A stretch of 64,000 bases of DNA from Symsagittifera roscoffensis (lineage: Eukaryota > Xenacoelomorpha > Acoela > Convolutidae). The stretch is taken from positions 8,314,027 through 8,378,026 of the forward strand of contig NC_087068.1 of NCBI RefSeq assembly GCF_963678635.1. Direction: 5' to 3'. The notes under the pieces are model-generated. The model did not search any database. It saw only the letters and a list, made by a program, of their open reading frames with translations, and was not told where the DNA came from. The position numbers and the translations under genes are program-made. Shown here piece by piece: positions 1-12,500 of this stretch; the first letter of the stretch is position 1, and the number at the start of each line of letters is the position of its first letter.

Positions 1-3000
1 CGCTCGTTTTTTTTGTGAATTAGATGGTGTTTCCCTGTTGCTTTCAAATTTTTATTCAATGGATGTTGAGTACCAATAAATGACTGGCTGAAACTAGGTG
101 ATAGTGAAAATCTTTTTGCGTGCTGATAGTTTTAACATTCATATTCTGATGCCATATTTCTCGTCAAATGATCCCATGATAATAAATCATCGTACTGATT
201 GAGTTTTCTTCAGATTTGTTAATTGCAATGAGATAAAATGACATGTTTTTTTGATTATATGAAGTGTGATATACTTTTATCAGTGATTTTAATTCTCCAT
301 TAGATGATTTAATCATCATATGTGCTTCTGAAGTTAATTTTTTTTCTGTCCTCCTTATTGTTTCTTCTTTGGCTCAATACTTGAAAATTCTTAGCTCAAG
401 GATTTGTGCTGTCTAATTGTTTTTTTTGCCTCGATGATGATACGATAGGGACATATGAACATTTGATTAGCTATACGAGTCTGATTTTTTTCCTAATTTG
501 TGAAAAAGTATGGTCAGCAGTTCATTTAGGTATTGAACCTGTCTGCTGTTTTATTTTTTCCAGTTGTGTGCTCTTTTTTTGTGAATTAGATGGTGTTTCC
601 CTGTTGCTTTCAAGTTTTTATTCATAGGATGTTGAGTACCAATTAATGATTTGTTGAAACTAGACGATAGTTAAAAAATTTTGCGTGCTCTGATCGTTTT
701 AACATTTATATTCTGATGCCATATTTCTCGTCAAATGATCCCATGATAATAAATCATCGTACTGATTGAGTTTTCTTCAGAGGCCATAAATTCTTGTGGG
801 ATAAATTGAGATATTTTCTTGATTATTTGACTTGCGAGATAATGTTTATCAGTGATGTTAATTCTCCATTAGATGATTCAGTGATCTTTTTTGCTTTTGA
901 ACTGAATTTACTGATCTGTCTACCTATTGTTTTTTCTCTTGCTCTATACTTGAAAGTTCGTAGCTCAAGGATTTGTGCTGTCTAATTGGTTTCTTTTGCC
1001 TTGATGATAATATGATAGGAACATATGAACATTTGATTAGCTATACGAATCTGAGTCTTTTTCTTTCAAATTTGTGCTCGATTTTTGTGAATTAGATGGT
1101 GTTTCCCTGTTGCTTCAATTTTTTATTCGACGAACGTTGAAAACAAATAAATGATTTTCTGAAAGTAGACGACAGTTTAAAAATTTTTGCATGCATGAAC
1201 GTTTTAACATTCAAAACCTGATGTCATATTTCTCGTCAAATGATCCATTGATAATAAATCACCGTAATGATTGAGTTTTCTTCAGATGCCTTTAATTGTA
1301 GTGGGATAAAATGACATACTATCTTGATTATATGAATCGCGAGATACTGTTTATCAGTGATGTCAATTCTCCATTAGATGATTTAATGATCTTAATGCTT
1401 CTGAAGTGGAATTTCTTTTTTTGTCCTCCTTTTTATTTTTTCTTTGGCTCAATAATTAAAAATTCTTAGCTCAAGAATTTGTGCTATCTTATTTTTTTTG
1501 CCTTGATGATGATACGATAGGGACATATGAACATTTGATTAGCTATACGAATCTGAGTCTTTTTTCCTTACTATCTGCAAAAACGTGGTCAGCACTTCAT
1601 TCAGTCCTTGAAATTGCTTGCTTTTAAATTTTTTCCAGTTGTGTGCTCATTTTTTTGTGACTTAGATGGTGTTTCCCTGTTGCTTTCTAGTTTTTTTTTC
1701 ATAGGATGTTGAGTACCAATAAATGATTTTTCGAAACAAGACGATAGTTAATAAAATTTTGCGTGCTCTGATCGTGTTAAAATTTATATTCTGATGCCAT
1801 ATTTCTCGTCAAATGATCCCATGATAATAAATCATCGTATACTGATTGAGTTTTCTTCGGGGGGCCATAAATTCTTGTGGGATAAAGTGAGATACTATCT
1901 TGATTATATAACTTGCGAGATAATGTTTATCAATGGTGTCAATTCTCCATTAGATGATTTAATGATCTTATATGCTTCTGAAGTGGAATTTCTTTTTTTG
2001 TCCTCCTTTTTATTTTTTCTTTGGCTCAATACTTAAAAATTCTTAGCTCAAGATTAGCTATACGAATCTGAGTCTTTTTCCTTAATTCTTGAAAAACCGT
2101 GGTCTGCAGTTCATTCGGTTATTGAAATTGCCTGCTTTTTAATCTTATTTTAGTTTTCTGCTCGATTTTTTTAAATTAGATGGTGTTTCCCTGTTGCTTT
2201 CAGTTTTTTATTCAACGGATGTTGAGTACCAATAATTGAGTTGCTGAATTTAGACGACAATTAAAAAAAATTTTGCGTGCTCTGATCTTTTTAATATTTA
2301 TATTCTGATGCCATATTTCTCGTCAAATGATCCCATGATAATAAATCATCGTAAACTGATTGAGTTTTCTTCGGGGGGCCATAAATTCTTATGGGATAAA
2401 GTGAGATATTATCTTGATTATATAACTTGCGAGATAATGTTTATCAATGATGTCACTTCTCCATTAGATGATTTAATGATCTTATATGCTTCTGAAGTGG
2501 AGCTTCTTTTTTTGTCCTCCTTTTTAATTTTCTTTGGCTTAATACTTCAAAATTCTTAGCTCAAGATTAGCTATACGAATCTGAGTCTTTTTTCCTGAGC
2601 TTTTAAAAAACGTGGTCAGCAGTTCATTCAGTTATCGAAATTGTCTGCTTTTTCAAATTTATTTCAAATTTGTGCTCGATTTTTGTAACTTAGATGGTGC
2701 TTCCTTGTTGCTTCAAATTTTTATTCGACGGATGTTGAGTACCAGTAAATAATTTTCCGAGAGTAGACGATAGTTCAAAAAATTTTGCATGCATGAACAT
2801 TCAAAACCTGATGTATTTCTCGTCAAATGATCCCATGATAATAAATCACCGTACTGATTGAGTTTTCTTCAGATGCCTTCAATTGTAGTGGGATAAAATG
2901 ACATGCTATCTTGATTATATGAATTGCGAGATACTGTTAATCGGTGATGTTAATTCTCCATTAGATGATTTAATGATCTTATATGCTTCTGAAGTGGAAT

Positions 3001-6000
3001 TTCTTTCTGTCCTCCTTTTTTGTTTATTTTTCTTTGGTTCAATCCTTGAAAATTCTTAGCTCAAGGGTTTGTGCTTTCTAATTGTCTTTTTGCCTTGATG
3101 ATGATACGATAGGGACATATGAACATTTGATTAGTTATACGAGTCTGAGTCTTTTCTTAATTTTTGAAAAAACGTAGTCAGCAGTTCATTCAGCTTTTGA
3201 AACTGTCTGCTGTGTATTTTTTCCTGTTGTGTGCTCGTGTTTTTGTGATCTAGATGGTATTTCCCTGTTAATTTCATTTTTTTATTTATAGGATGTTGAG
3301 TGCCAATAAATGATTTGCTGAAACTAGAAGATAGTTAGAAAATGTTGCGTGCTCTGATCGTTTTAAGATTTATATGCTGAGGTAATCATTCTCGTCAAAT
3401 GATCCCATGGTAATAAATCATCATACTGATTGAGTTTTCTTCAGATGCCATAAATTGTAATTGGATAAAGTGAGATCTTTTCTTGATTATATGACTTGCG
3501 AGATAATGTTTATCAGTGATGTTAATTCTCCATTAGATGATTCAGTGATCTTATGTGCTTTTGAACTGAAATTTCTATCTGTCTTCGCTTGTTTTTTCTC
3601 TGGCTCAATACTTGAAAGTACTTATTTCATGGAATTTTGCTTTCTAATGTTTTTTTTTTGCTGTCATGATGATTTGATAGGGACATTTGAAAAAACCTGG
3701 TCTGCAGTTCATTCGGTGATTGAAATTGACTGCTTTTTAAACTTTTTTTTCAGTTCTAAGCCCGATTTATGTAAATTAGGCGGTGTTTCCCTGTTGCTTT
3801 CAAATTTTTATTCAACGAACGTCGAGTACCAATAAATGATTTATCTGAAAGTAGTTGATACTTAAAAATTTTTGCATGCTCTGGACAGTTTAACATTCAA
3901 AACCTGATGTCATATTTCTCGTCAAATGATCCCATGATAATAAATCACCGTACTGATTGAGTGTTCTTCAGACGCCTTTAATTGTTGTGGGATAAAATGA
4001 CATGCTATCTCTATTATATGAATTGCGAGATACTGTTTATCAGTGATGTTAATTCTCCATTAGATCATTTAATGATCTTATCTGCTTCAGAAGAGAAATT
4101 TCTTTCTGTCCTCCTTCTTGTTTTCTCTTTGGCTCAATACCTGAAAATTCTAAGCTCAAGGATTTGTGCTGTCTAATTGTTTTTTTGCCTTGATGATGAT
4201 ACGATAGGGACATATGAACATTTGATTAGCTATACGAATCTGAGTCTTTTTTCCTTACTATCTGCAAAAACGTGGTCAGCACTTCATTCAGTCTTTGAAA
4301 TTGCTTGCTTTTAAATTTTTTCCAGTTGTGTGCTCATTTTTTTGTGACTTAGATGGTGTTTCCCTGTTGCTTTCTAGTTTTTTTTTTCATAGGATGTTGA
4401 GTACCAATAAATGATTTTTTGAAACTAGACGATAGTTAATAAAATTTTGCGTGCTCTGATCGTGTTAAAATTTATATTCTGATGCCATATTTCTCTTCAA
4501 ATGATCCCATGATAATAAATCATCGTATACTGATTGAGTTTTCTTCGGGGGGCCATAAATTCTTGTGGGATAAAGTGAGATACTATCTTGATTATATAAC
4601 TTGCGAGATAATGTTTATCAATGGTGTCAATTCTCCATTAGATGATTTAATGATCTTATATGCTTCTGAAGTGGAATTTCTTTTTTTGTCCTCCTTTTTA
4701 TTTTTTCTTTGGCTCAATACTTAAAAATTCTTAGCTCAAGATTAGCTATACGAATCTGAGTCTTTTTCCTTAATTCTTGAAAAACCGTGGTCTGCAGTTC
4801 ATTCGGTTATTGAAATTGCCTGCTTTTTAATCTTATTTTAGTTTTCTGCTCGATTTTTTAAATTAGATGGTGTTTCCCTGTTGCTTTCAGTTTTTTATTC
4901 AACGGATGTTGAGTACCAATAATTGAGTTGCTGAATTTAGACGACAATTAAAAAAAATTTTGCGTGCTCTGATCTTTTTAATATTTATATTCTGATGCCA
5001 TATTTCTCGTCAAATGATCCCATGATAATAAATCATCGTATACTGATTGAGTTTTCTTCGGGGGGCCATAAATTCTTGTGGGATAAAGTGAGATATTATC
5101 TTGATTATATAACTTGCGAGATAATGTTTATCAATGATGTCACTTCTCCATTAGATGATTTAATGATCTTATATGCTTCTGAAGTGGAGCTTCTTTTTTT
5201 GTCCTCCTTTTTAATTTTCTTTGGCTTAATACTTCAAAATTCTTAGCTCAAGATTAGCTATACGAATCTGAGTCTTTTTTCCTGAGCTTTTAAAAAACGT
5301 GGTCAGCAGTTCATTCAGTTATCGAAATTGTCTGCTTTTCAAATTTATTTCAAATTTGTGCTCGATTTTTGTAACTTAGATGGTGCTTCCTTGTTGCTTC
5401 AAATTTTTATTCGACGGATGTTGAGTACCAGTAAATAATTTTCCGAGAGTAGACGATAGTTCAAAAAATTTTGCATGCATGAACGTTTTAACATTCAAAA
5501 CCTGATGTATTTCTCGTCAAATGATCCCATGATAATAAATCACCGTACTGATTGAGTTTTCTTCAGATGCCTTCAATTGTAGTGGGATAAAATGACATGC
5601 TATCTTGATTATATGAATTGCGAGATACTGTTAATCGGTGATGTTAATTCTCCATTAGATGATTTAATGATCTTATATGCTTCTGAAGTGGAATTTCTTT
5701 CTGTCCTCCTTTTTTGTTTATTTTTCTTTGGCTCAATCCTTGAAAATTCTTAGCTCAAGGGTTTGTGCTTTCTAATTGTCTCTTTGCCTTGATGATGATA
5801 CGATAGGGACATATGAACATTTGATTAGTTATACGAGTCTGAGTCTTTTCTTAATTTTTGAAAAAACGTAGTCAGCAGTTCATTCAGCTTTGGAAACTGT
5901 CTGCTGTGTATTTTTTCCTGTTGTGTGCTCGTTTTTTCGTGACCTAGATGGTATTTCCCTGTTAATTTCATTTTTTTATTTATAGGATGTTGAGTGCCAA

Positions 6001-9000
6001 TAAATGATTTGCTGAAACTAGACGATAGTTAAAAAATGTTGCGTGCTCTGGTCGTTTTAAGATTTATATGCTGAGGTAATCATTCTCGTCAAATGATCCC
6101 ATGGTAATAAATCATCATACTGATTGAGTTTTCTTCAGATGCCATAAATTGTAATTGGATAAAGTGAGATCTTTTCTTGATTATTTGACTTGCGAGATAA
6201 TGTTTATCAGTGATGTTAATTCTCCATTAGATGATTCAGTGATCTTATGTGCTTTTGAACTGAAATTTCTATCTGTCTTCGCTTGTTTTTTCTCTGGCTC
6301 AATACTTGAAAGTACTTATTTCATGGAATTTTGCTTTCTTATGTTTTTTTTTTGCTGTCATGATGATTTGATAGGGACATTTGAAAAAACCTGGCCTGCA
6401 GTTCATTCGGTGATTGAAATTGACTGCTTTTTAAACTTTTTTTTTCAGTTCTAAGCCCGATTTATGTAAATTAGGTGGTGTTTCCCTGTTGCTTTCAAAT
6501 TTTTATTCAACGAACGTCGAGTACCAATAAATGATTTATCTGAAAGTAGTTGATACTTAAAAATTTTTGCATGCTCTGGACAGTTTAACATTCAAAACCT
6601 GATGTCATATTTCTCGTCAAATGATCCCATGATAATAAATCACCGTACTGATTGAGTGTTCTTCAGACGCCTTTAATTGTTGTGGGATAAAATGACATGC
6701 TATCTTTATTATATGAATTGCGAGATACTGTTTATCAGTGATGTTAATTCTCCATTAGATCATTTAATGATCTTATCTGCTTCAGAAGTGAAATTTCTTT
6801 CTGTCCTCCTTCTTGTTTTCTCTTTGTCTCAATACCTGAAAATTCTAAGCTCAAGGATTTGTGCTGTCTAATTGTTTTTTTTTGCCTTGATGATGATACG
6901 ATAGGGACATATGAACCTTTGATTAGATATACGAGTCTGAGTTTTTTCTAAATTTTTGAGAAAAAGTGGTCAGCAGTTCATTCAGCTATTGAAACTGTCT
7001 GCTTTTTGTTTTTTTTTCAGTTGTGTGCTCGTTTTTTTTTTGTGAATTGGATGGTGTTTCCCTGTTGTTTTCAAGTTTTAATTCATAGGATGTTGAGTAA
7101 CAGTAAATCATTTGCTGAAACTAGACAGTTGAATAATTTTTGCGTGCTCTGATTGTTCTAACATTCATATTTTGATGTAATCTTTCTCGTCAAATGATCC
7201 CATGATGATAAATCAGCGCACTGATTGAGTTTTCTCCAGATGCCATAAGTTGTAGTGGGATAAAATCAGATCTTTTCTTGATTATATGACTTGCGAGATA
7301 ATGTTTATCAGTGATGTTAATTCTTCATTAGATGATTCAGTGATCTTATGTGCTTCTGAACTGAAATTTATTTCGGTCTTACCTTCTGTCTTTTCCCTGG
7401 CTCAATAATTGAAATTGATTAGCTCAAGGATTTGTGCTTTCTAATTTTTTTTTTGCTAGGATGATGATATGATAGGGACATATGATCATTTGATTAGCTA
7501 TACGAGTCTGAGTCTTTTTTTCCTCAAGTTTTAAAAAGAGGTGGTCTGCACTTCAGGTGCTAAGTGGAATTGCTTGCTGTCCAATTTTTTTTCCATTCTG
7601 TGCTCAACTCTTTCTTCGATTTTTGTGAATTAGAGGGTGTTTCCCTGTTGCTTTCAAGTTCTTATTCAAAGGATGTTGATTCCCAATAAACGATTTGCTG
7701 AAACTAGACGATAGTTGAAATTTTTTTACGTGCTCTGAATATTTTATATATCATAAACCTGATATCATGTTTCTCTTCAACTGATCTTTCATAATGAATC
7801 ATTATAGCGATTGAGTTTTCTTCAGATGCCATTAATTGTAGTGGGACAGGATAAAACAATCGATCTTCTTGATTATATGACTTGCGAGATACTGTATATC
7901 AGTGATGCCAATTCTCCATTAGATGATTCAATGATCTTATGTGCTTCTGAACTGAAATTTATTTGGGTCTTCCCTTCTGTTTTTTCTCTGGCTCAATACT
8001 TGAAACTAATTAGCTTAAGGATTTTTGCTGTCTAATTGTTTTTTTTTGCTGTCATGATGCTTTGATAGGGACATATGAACATTTGATTAGCTAAACGTAT
8101 CTGAGTCTTTTTCCTTAATTCTTGAAAAACCGTGGTCTGCAGTTCATTCGGTTATTGAAATTGCCTGCTTTTTAAACTTATTTTAGTTTTCTGCTCGATT
8201 TTTTAAATTAGATGGTGTTTCCCTGTTGCTTTCAATTTTTTATTCAACGGATGTTGAGTACCAATAAATGAGTTGCTGAATTTAGACGACAGTTGAAAAA
8301 ATTTTGCGTGCTCTGATCTTTTTAATATTTATATTCTGATGCCATATTTCTCGTCAAATGATCCCATGATAATAAATCATCGTATACTGATTGAGTTTTC
8401 TTCGGGGGGCCATAAATTCTTATGGGATAAAGTGAGATATTATCTTGATTATATAACTTGCGAGATAATGTTTATCAATGATGTCAATTCTCCATTAGAT
8501 GATTTAATGATCTTATATGCTTCTGAAGTGGAATTTCTTTTTTTGTCCTCCTTTTTAATTTTTCTTTGGCTCAATACTTTAAAATTCTTAGCTCAAGATT
8601 TGCTATACGAATCTGAGTCTTTTTTCCTGAGCTCTTAAAAAACGTGGTCAGCAGTTCATTTAGTTATCGAAATTGTCTGCTTTTCAAATTTGTTTCAAAT
8701 TTGTGCTCGATTTTTGTAACTTAGATGGTGCTTCCTTGTTGCTTCAAATTTTTATTCGACAGATGTTCAGTACCAGTAAATAATTTTCCGAGAGTAGACG
8801 ATAGTTCAAAAATTGAACATTTTAACATTCAAAACCTGATGTCATATTTCTCGTCAAATGATCCCATGATAATAAATCACCGTACTGATTGAGTTTTCTT
8901 CAGATGCCTTTAATGGTAGTGGGATAAAATGACATGCTATCTTGATTATATGAATTGCGAGATACTTAGGATGATGATGATACGATAGGGACATATGAAC

Positions 9001-11100
9001 CTTTGATTAGATATACGAGTCTGAGTTTTTTCTAAATTTTTGAGAAAAAGTGGTGAGCATTTCATTCAGCTATTGAAATCAATGCACTGCTGTCTAATTG
9101 TTTTTTTTTGCTGTGATGATGATATGATAGGGACATATGAACATATGATTAGCTATACGAGTCTGAGTCTTTTTTCCCTGAATTTTGAAAAGACGTGGTC
9201 TGAATTTCAGACAGTAAGTGAAGTTGCTTGCTTTCATTTTTTTTTCAGTTATTTGCTCCATTTTTTCTTCGTCTTTTGGTGAATTAGGATGTTTCCCTGT
9301 CGATTTCAAGTATTCCTTCAAAGGAAGTTGTTTACCATTAAATGATGTGCTGAAATCAGACAATAGTGAATTTTTGAAGGCTCTGAACGTTTTATACATT
9401 TAAAACCTAATGTCATATTTTGTCGAGTGTTCCCTTGATAATAAATCATTTTTCTGATTGAGTTTTTCCCAGATGCCATTAATTGTAGTGGAATGAAATA
9501 ATAGATTTTCTTGATTATATGACTTGCGAGATACTGTTTATCAGTGATGCTAAATCTCCATTAGGTGATTCAATGATCTTATGTGCTTTTGAACTGAAAT
9601 TTATTTCGGTCTTCCCTTCTGTTTTTTTCTCTGGCTCCATAAATGAAAATTCTTAGCTCAAGGATTTGTGCTGTTTAATTTTTGTTTTGCCTGATGTCAT
9701 TTTTCTCGTCAACTGATCCCATGATAATAATTCATCGTGTTAGTTGAGTTGTCCACTGATCCCTTTAATTGTAGTGGGATAAAATTGATATCTTTTCTTG
9801 ATTATATGAATTGCGAGATACTGTTTATCAGTGATGTTAATTCTCCACAAGATTCAATGATCTTTGTTCTTCTGAACTGAATTTTCTTATCTGTCCTCCC
9901 TTTTGTGTTTTCCCTGGCTTGAAAATATTTAGCTCATGGATTTGTGATTTCTTGTTTTTTTTTTGCTGGGATGATGATATGATAGGGACATATGATCATT
10001 TGATTAGCTATACGATTCTGAGTCTTTTTTCTCCAAATTTTAAAACGAAGTGGTCTGCACTTCAGACACTAAGTGGAACTGCTTGCATTCCAATTTTTTT
10101 TTCCATTCTGTGCTCTATTCTTACTTCGCTTTTTGTGAATTAGAGGGTGTTTCCCTGTTGATTTCAAGTTTTTATTCAAAGAATGTTGATTACCAATAAA
10201 TGATTAGCTGAAACTAGACGATAGTTGAAATTTTTTTACGTGCTCTGAATGTTTTATAATCAGAAACCTGATATCATGTTTCTCTTCAACTGATCTTTCA
10301 TAATGAATCATTATACTGATTGAGTTTTCTTCAGATGCCATTAATTGTAGTGGAATAAATCTTTGATTTTCTTGACTATATGAGTTGTGAGATATTGTTT
10401 ATCAGGATGTTATATTTCCATTAGATGATTCAGTGATTTTTTGTGATTCTGAACTGAAATTTCTATCGGTTATCCCTCTTGGTTTTTTCTTCACTTTCTC
10501 GAAAATTGAAATTACTTAGCTTAGTGATTTGTACTATCCTACTGGTCTTTTCTTGGCTGTAAAGATGAAATGATAGGGAAATATGAACATCTGATTAGCT
10601 ATATGAGTCTGAATTTGTTTATTTCAGTTTTGAATAAACCTGCTTGACACTTCGTTCAGTTATTGACATTGCCTGCTTTTTTACCCATTTTTTTTTTCAG
10701 ATCTCTGCTCTCAAGTTTTTTGATTCGTTTGATTTAGATGCTGTTTCCCTGTTGTTTCCTAGTTTTCAAAGAATTTTGATTACCAATAAATGCTTTGCTC
10801 AAATTAGACTAGGGTGAAATCCTTTTCGCCTGCTCTGAAAAGCTTATCCATTGAAAACTTGATGTCATTTTTCTCTTCAAATGATCCATTGTTAATAATC
10901 ATTGTACCGAGTAATTTTTCTACAGAATTGGTTAACTTTTTTGGCAAATTTGTAGATTTTCTTGATTATATGATTTGCGATATTCTGTTTATTACTGATT
11001 ATATTTCTGCAGTAGTTGATTCAATGATCTGAAGTGCTTCTGAACTGAAACTTCTATCGGTACTCCTTTTTGTTTTTTTTTCTTGCTCCTTACGTGACGA
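1..11100. repeat. Tandem satellite array, ~505-580 bp units
   Basis: The window opens inside a tandem array. The landmark TTCTCGTCAAATGATCCCAT recurs near 157, 724, 1227, 1803, 2317, 2819, 3396, 3918, 4491, 5004, 5513, 6087, 6617, 7184, 8348 and 8848, so units are about 505-580 bp. Each unit keeps the same order of blocks: a T-rich stretch, the landmark, TACTGATTGAGTTTTCTTCAG, TGATTATATGACTTGCGAGA, ATTCTCCATTAGATGATT, then GATGATACGATAGGGACATA and GGTGTTTCCCTGTTGCTTTC. The + strand is strongly T-rich. Short open frames of 60-124 codons recur, but they are just the same repeat segment read again and are broken by stops in many units. No gene is supported. The array continues off the left edge. 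Confidence 0.93.
1498..6880. repeat. Two copies of a ~2.69 kb higher-order repeat
   Basis: Inside the satellite, five consecutive units (about 514, 507, 575, 520 and 572 bp) form a block that is repeated almost identically. The equivalent points are 1794 and 4482, 2308 and 4995, 3461 and 6155, and 3982 and 6677, so the offset stays at 2,687-2,695 bp. Neighbouring units inside one block differ much more from each other than units one block apart. A third, partial copy of the block lies at about 8100-8965. This is the pattern of higher-order repeat formation by recent unequal exchange or amplification. Confidence 0.9.
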
Positions 11101-12500
11101 TGAAATGGTATGAAAATGTGAGCGTTTGATTAGCATATGAGCCTGAATCTTTTTCACTCATTTTTTGACAAAACCTGATTAGCATTTCATTCAGTTTATG
11201 AAGTTGTCTGGTCTTGTAATTATATTTTTGTGCTTTTTTTTTTGTGTGATATAGAGGAGGATATGTGATAGTGAACTAAAATATCTCTCGGTCCTGTGTT
11301 TTGTTTTTTCTCTTGCTCAGTTTTTGAAAGAATTTAAATGAAGGGTTTTGCTGTCTAGTTTTTTTTGCTGTAAAGATGATTTGTTCAGGACTAGTGAATA
11401 TTTGTTTAGCTGTAGGAGTCTTAATTTTTGAATTTTATCCGAGCACAATTCTTGAAAAAATCGGATGCTTTTACAGAAAGATTGAAATCGCGTTCAATTT
11501 GTTTTCAACTATTTGCAATTTGTTTTTTGATTAAAAATTTGTTCTCTTTTTCTATTCATTTTTGCTTCCTGTTTCATAAGTAATTTGTTTTTCCGAAGTT
11601 TGATGATTTATTGATCTTTTTTGCCTATGTTTTTTCTCGCTCGCGATTTATATTTATTTTTATCCTTAAATAAAATAAATAAATAAATCCTTGATTTGTG
11701 CTGTGTTTGAAGTGTTTTTGCTGTATTTGTCTTTTTACTGTGATGATGAAGTGATAGGGACATATGATCAATTGATTACTTATATGAATCTGAATCGTTG
11801 ATTTTTCCTTTCTGGATCTTTGAAAACGTTTGTTCGAAATTTACTTTAATGATTGAAATTGACTGCTTTATTTCATTTTTCTCTTCAGTTTTGTGCCTTT
11901 GTTAGTTTGTTCGTCTTTTTTCTGATTCGGAGATTGTCTTTCGTTCCCTAAGTTTTTAATTAGAAAGGTTAGTGATTTTTTTCTAACTGATTAGCTCAAA
12001 TAAGTAAATGTTGAAATCATTTTTACTAGCTCTGTAAATGTTATCTATTGAATACCTGATGTCCTATTTCTTGTCAATTGATGCGTTTTTAATAAGAATT
12101 ATATCGAATGACTTTTCTACAGAAGCGGCTAATTGTTCTGATAATTTAATAGATTTTTTGAATATATGATTCATTGATCTTATATGCTTATGAAGTTTAT
12201 TTTGTTTGTCTCGCTGTTTTGTTTTTTTTTCTCTCCCAAAACTTGAAAATAATTAATTCATTGATTAAAGCTGTCTGATTGGTCTTTTTGTTTACTTTGA
12301 TTATAGAGTGATAGGGTTATCTGATCCATTGATTAGTGTATGATATGAGTCTGAATCGTTGGTTTTTTTCTTCCTTGAAATTTTGTTTTAAGTTTTTTGC
12401 AATTTATTTTTTTCTTTGATAACTTTCGAATTAAAATAAGTAATTTTTATTCATTTTTGCGGTCTTTTTCTCAAGGTAATTTGAAGACAGATACTATTTA
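11100..12500. repeat. Decayed edge of the satellite array
   Basis: Fragments of the unit can still be recognised but are heavily diverged. Versions of the GATGAT..GATAGGGACATATGA..TTGATTA..TATGAGTCTGA core lie near 11370, 11740 and 12300, and a version of the TTCTC/TTCTTGTCAA landmark near 12065. Unit boundaries can no longer be drawn. Past about 12.5 kb the resemblance stops. Confidence 0.7.

Noticed and set aside
406..8638. Many 60-124 codon frames inside the satellite, some almost identical (for example at 1794, 2308, 4482, 4995, 8339)
   Set aside because: They are the same repeat segment read again. Most units have stops or frame changes in the matching place, and no domain is recognisable.
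1..9000. Possible CRISPR-like or gene-family array
   Set aside because: Unit length (~550 bp), absence of short unique spacers and the eukaryotic context exclude CRISPR. The units show no consistent coding potential.
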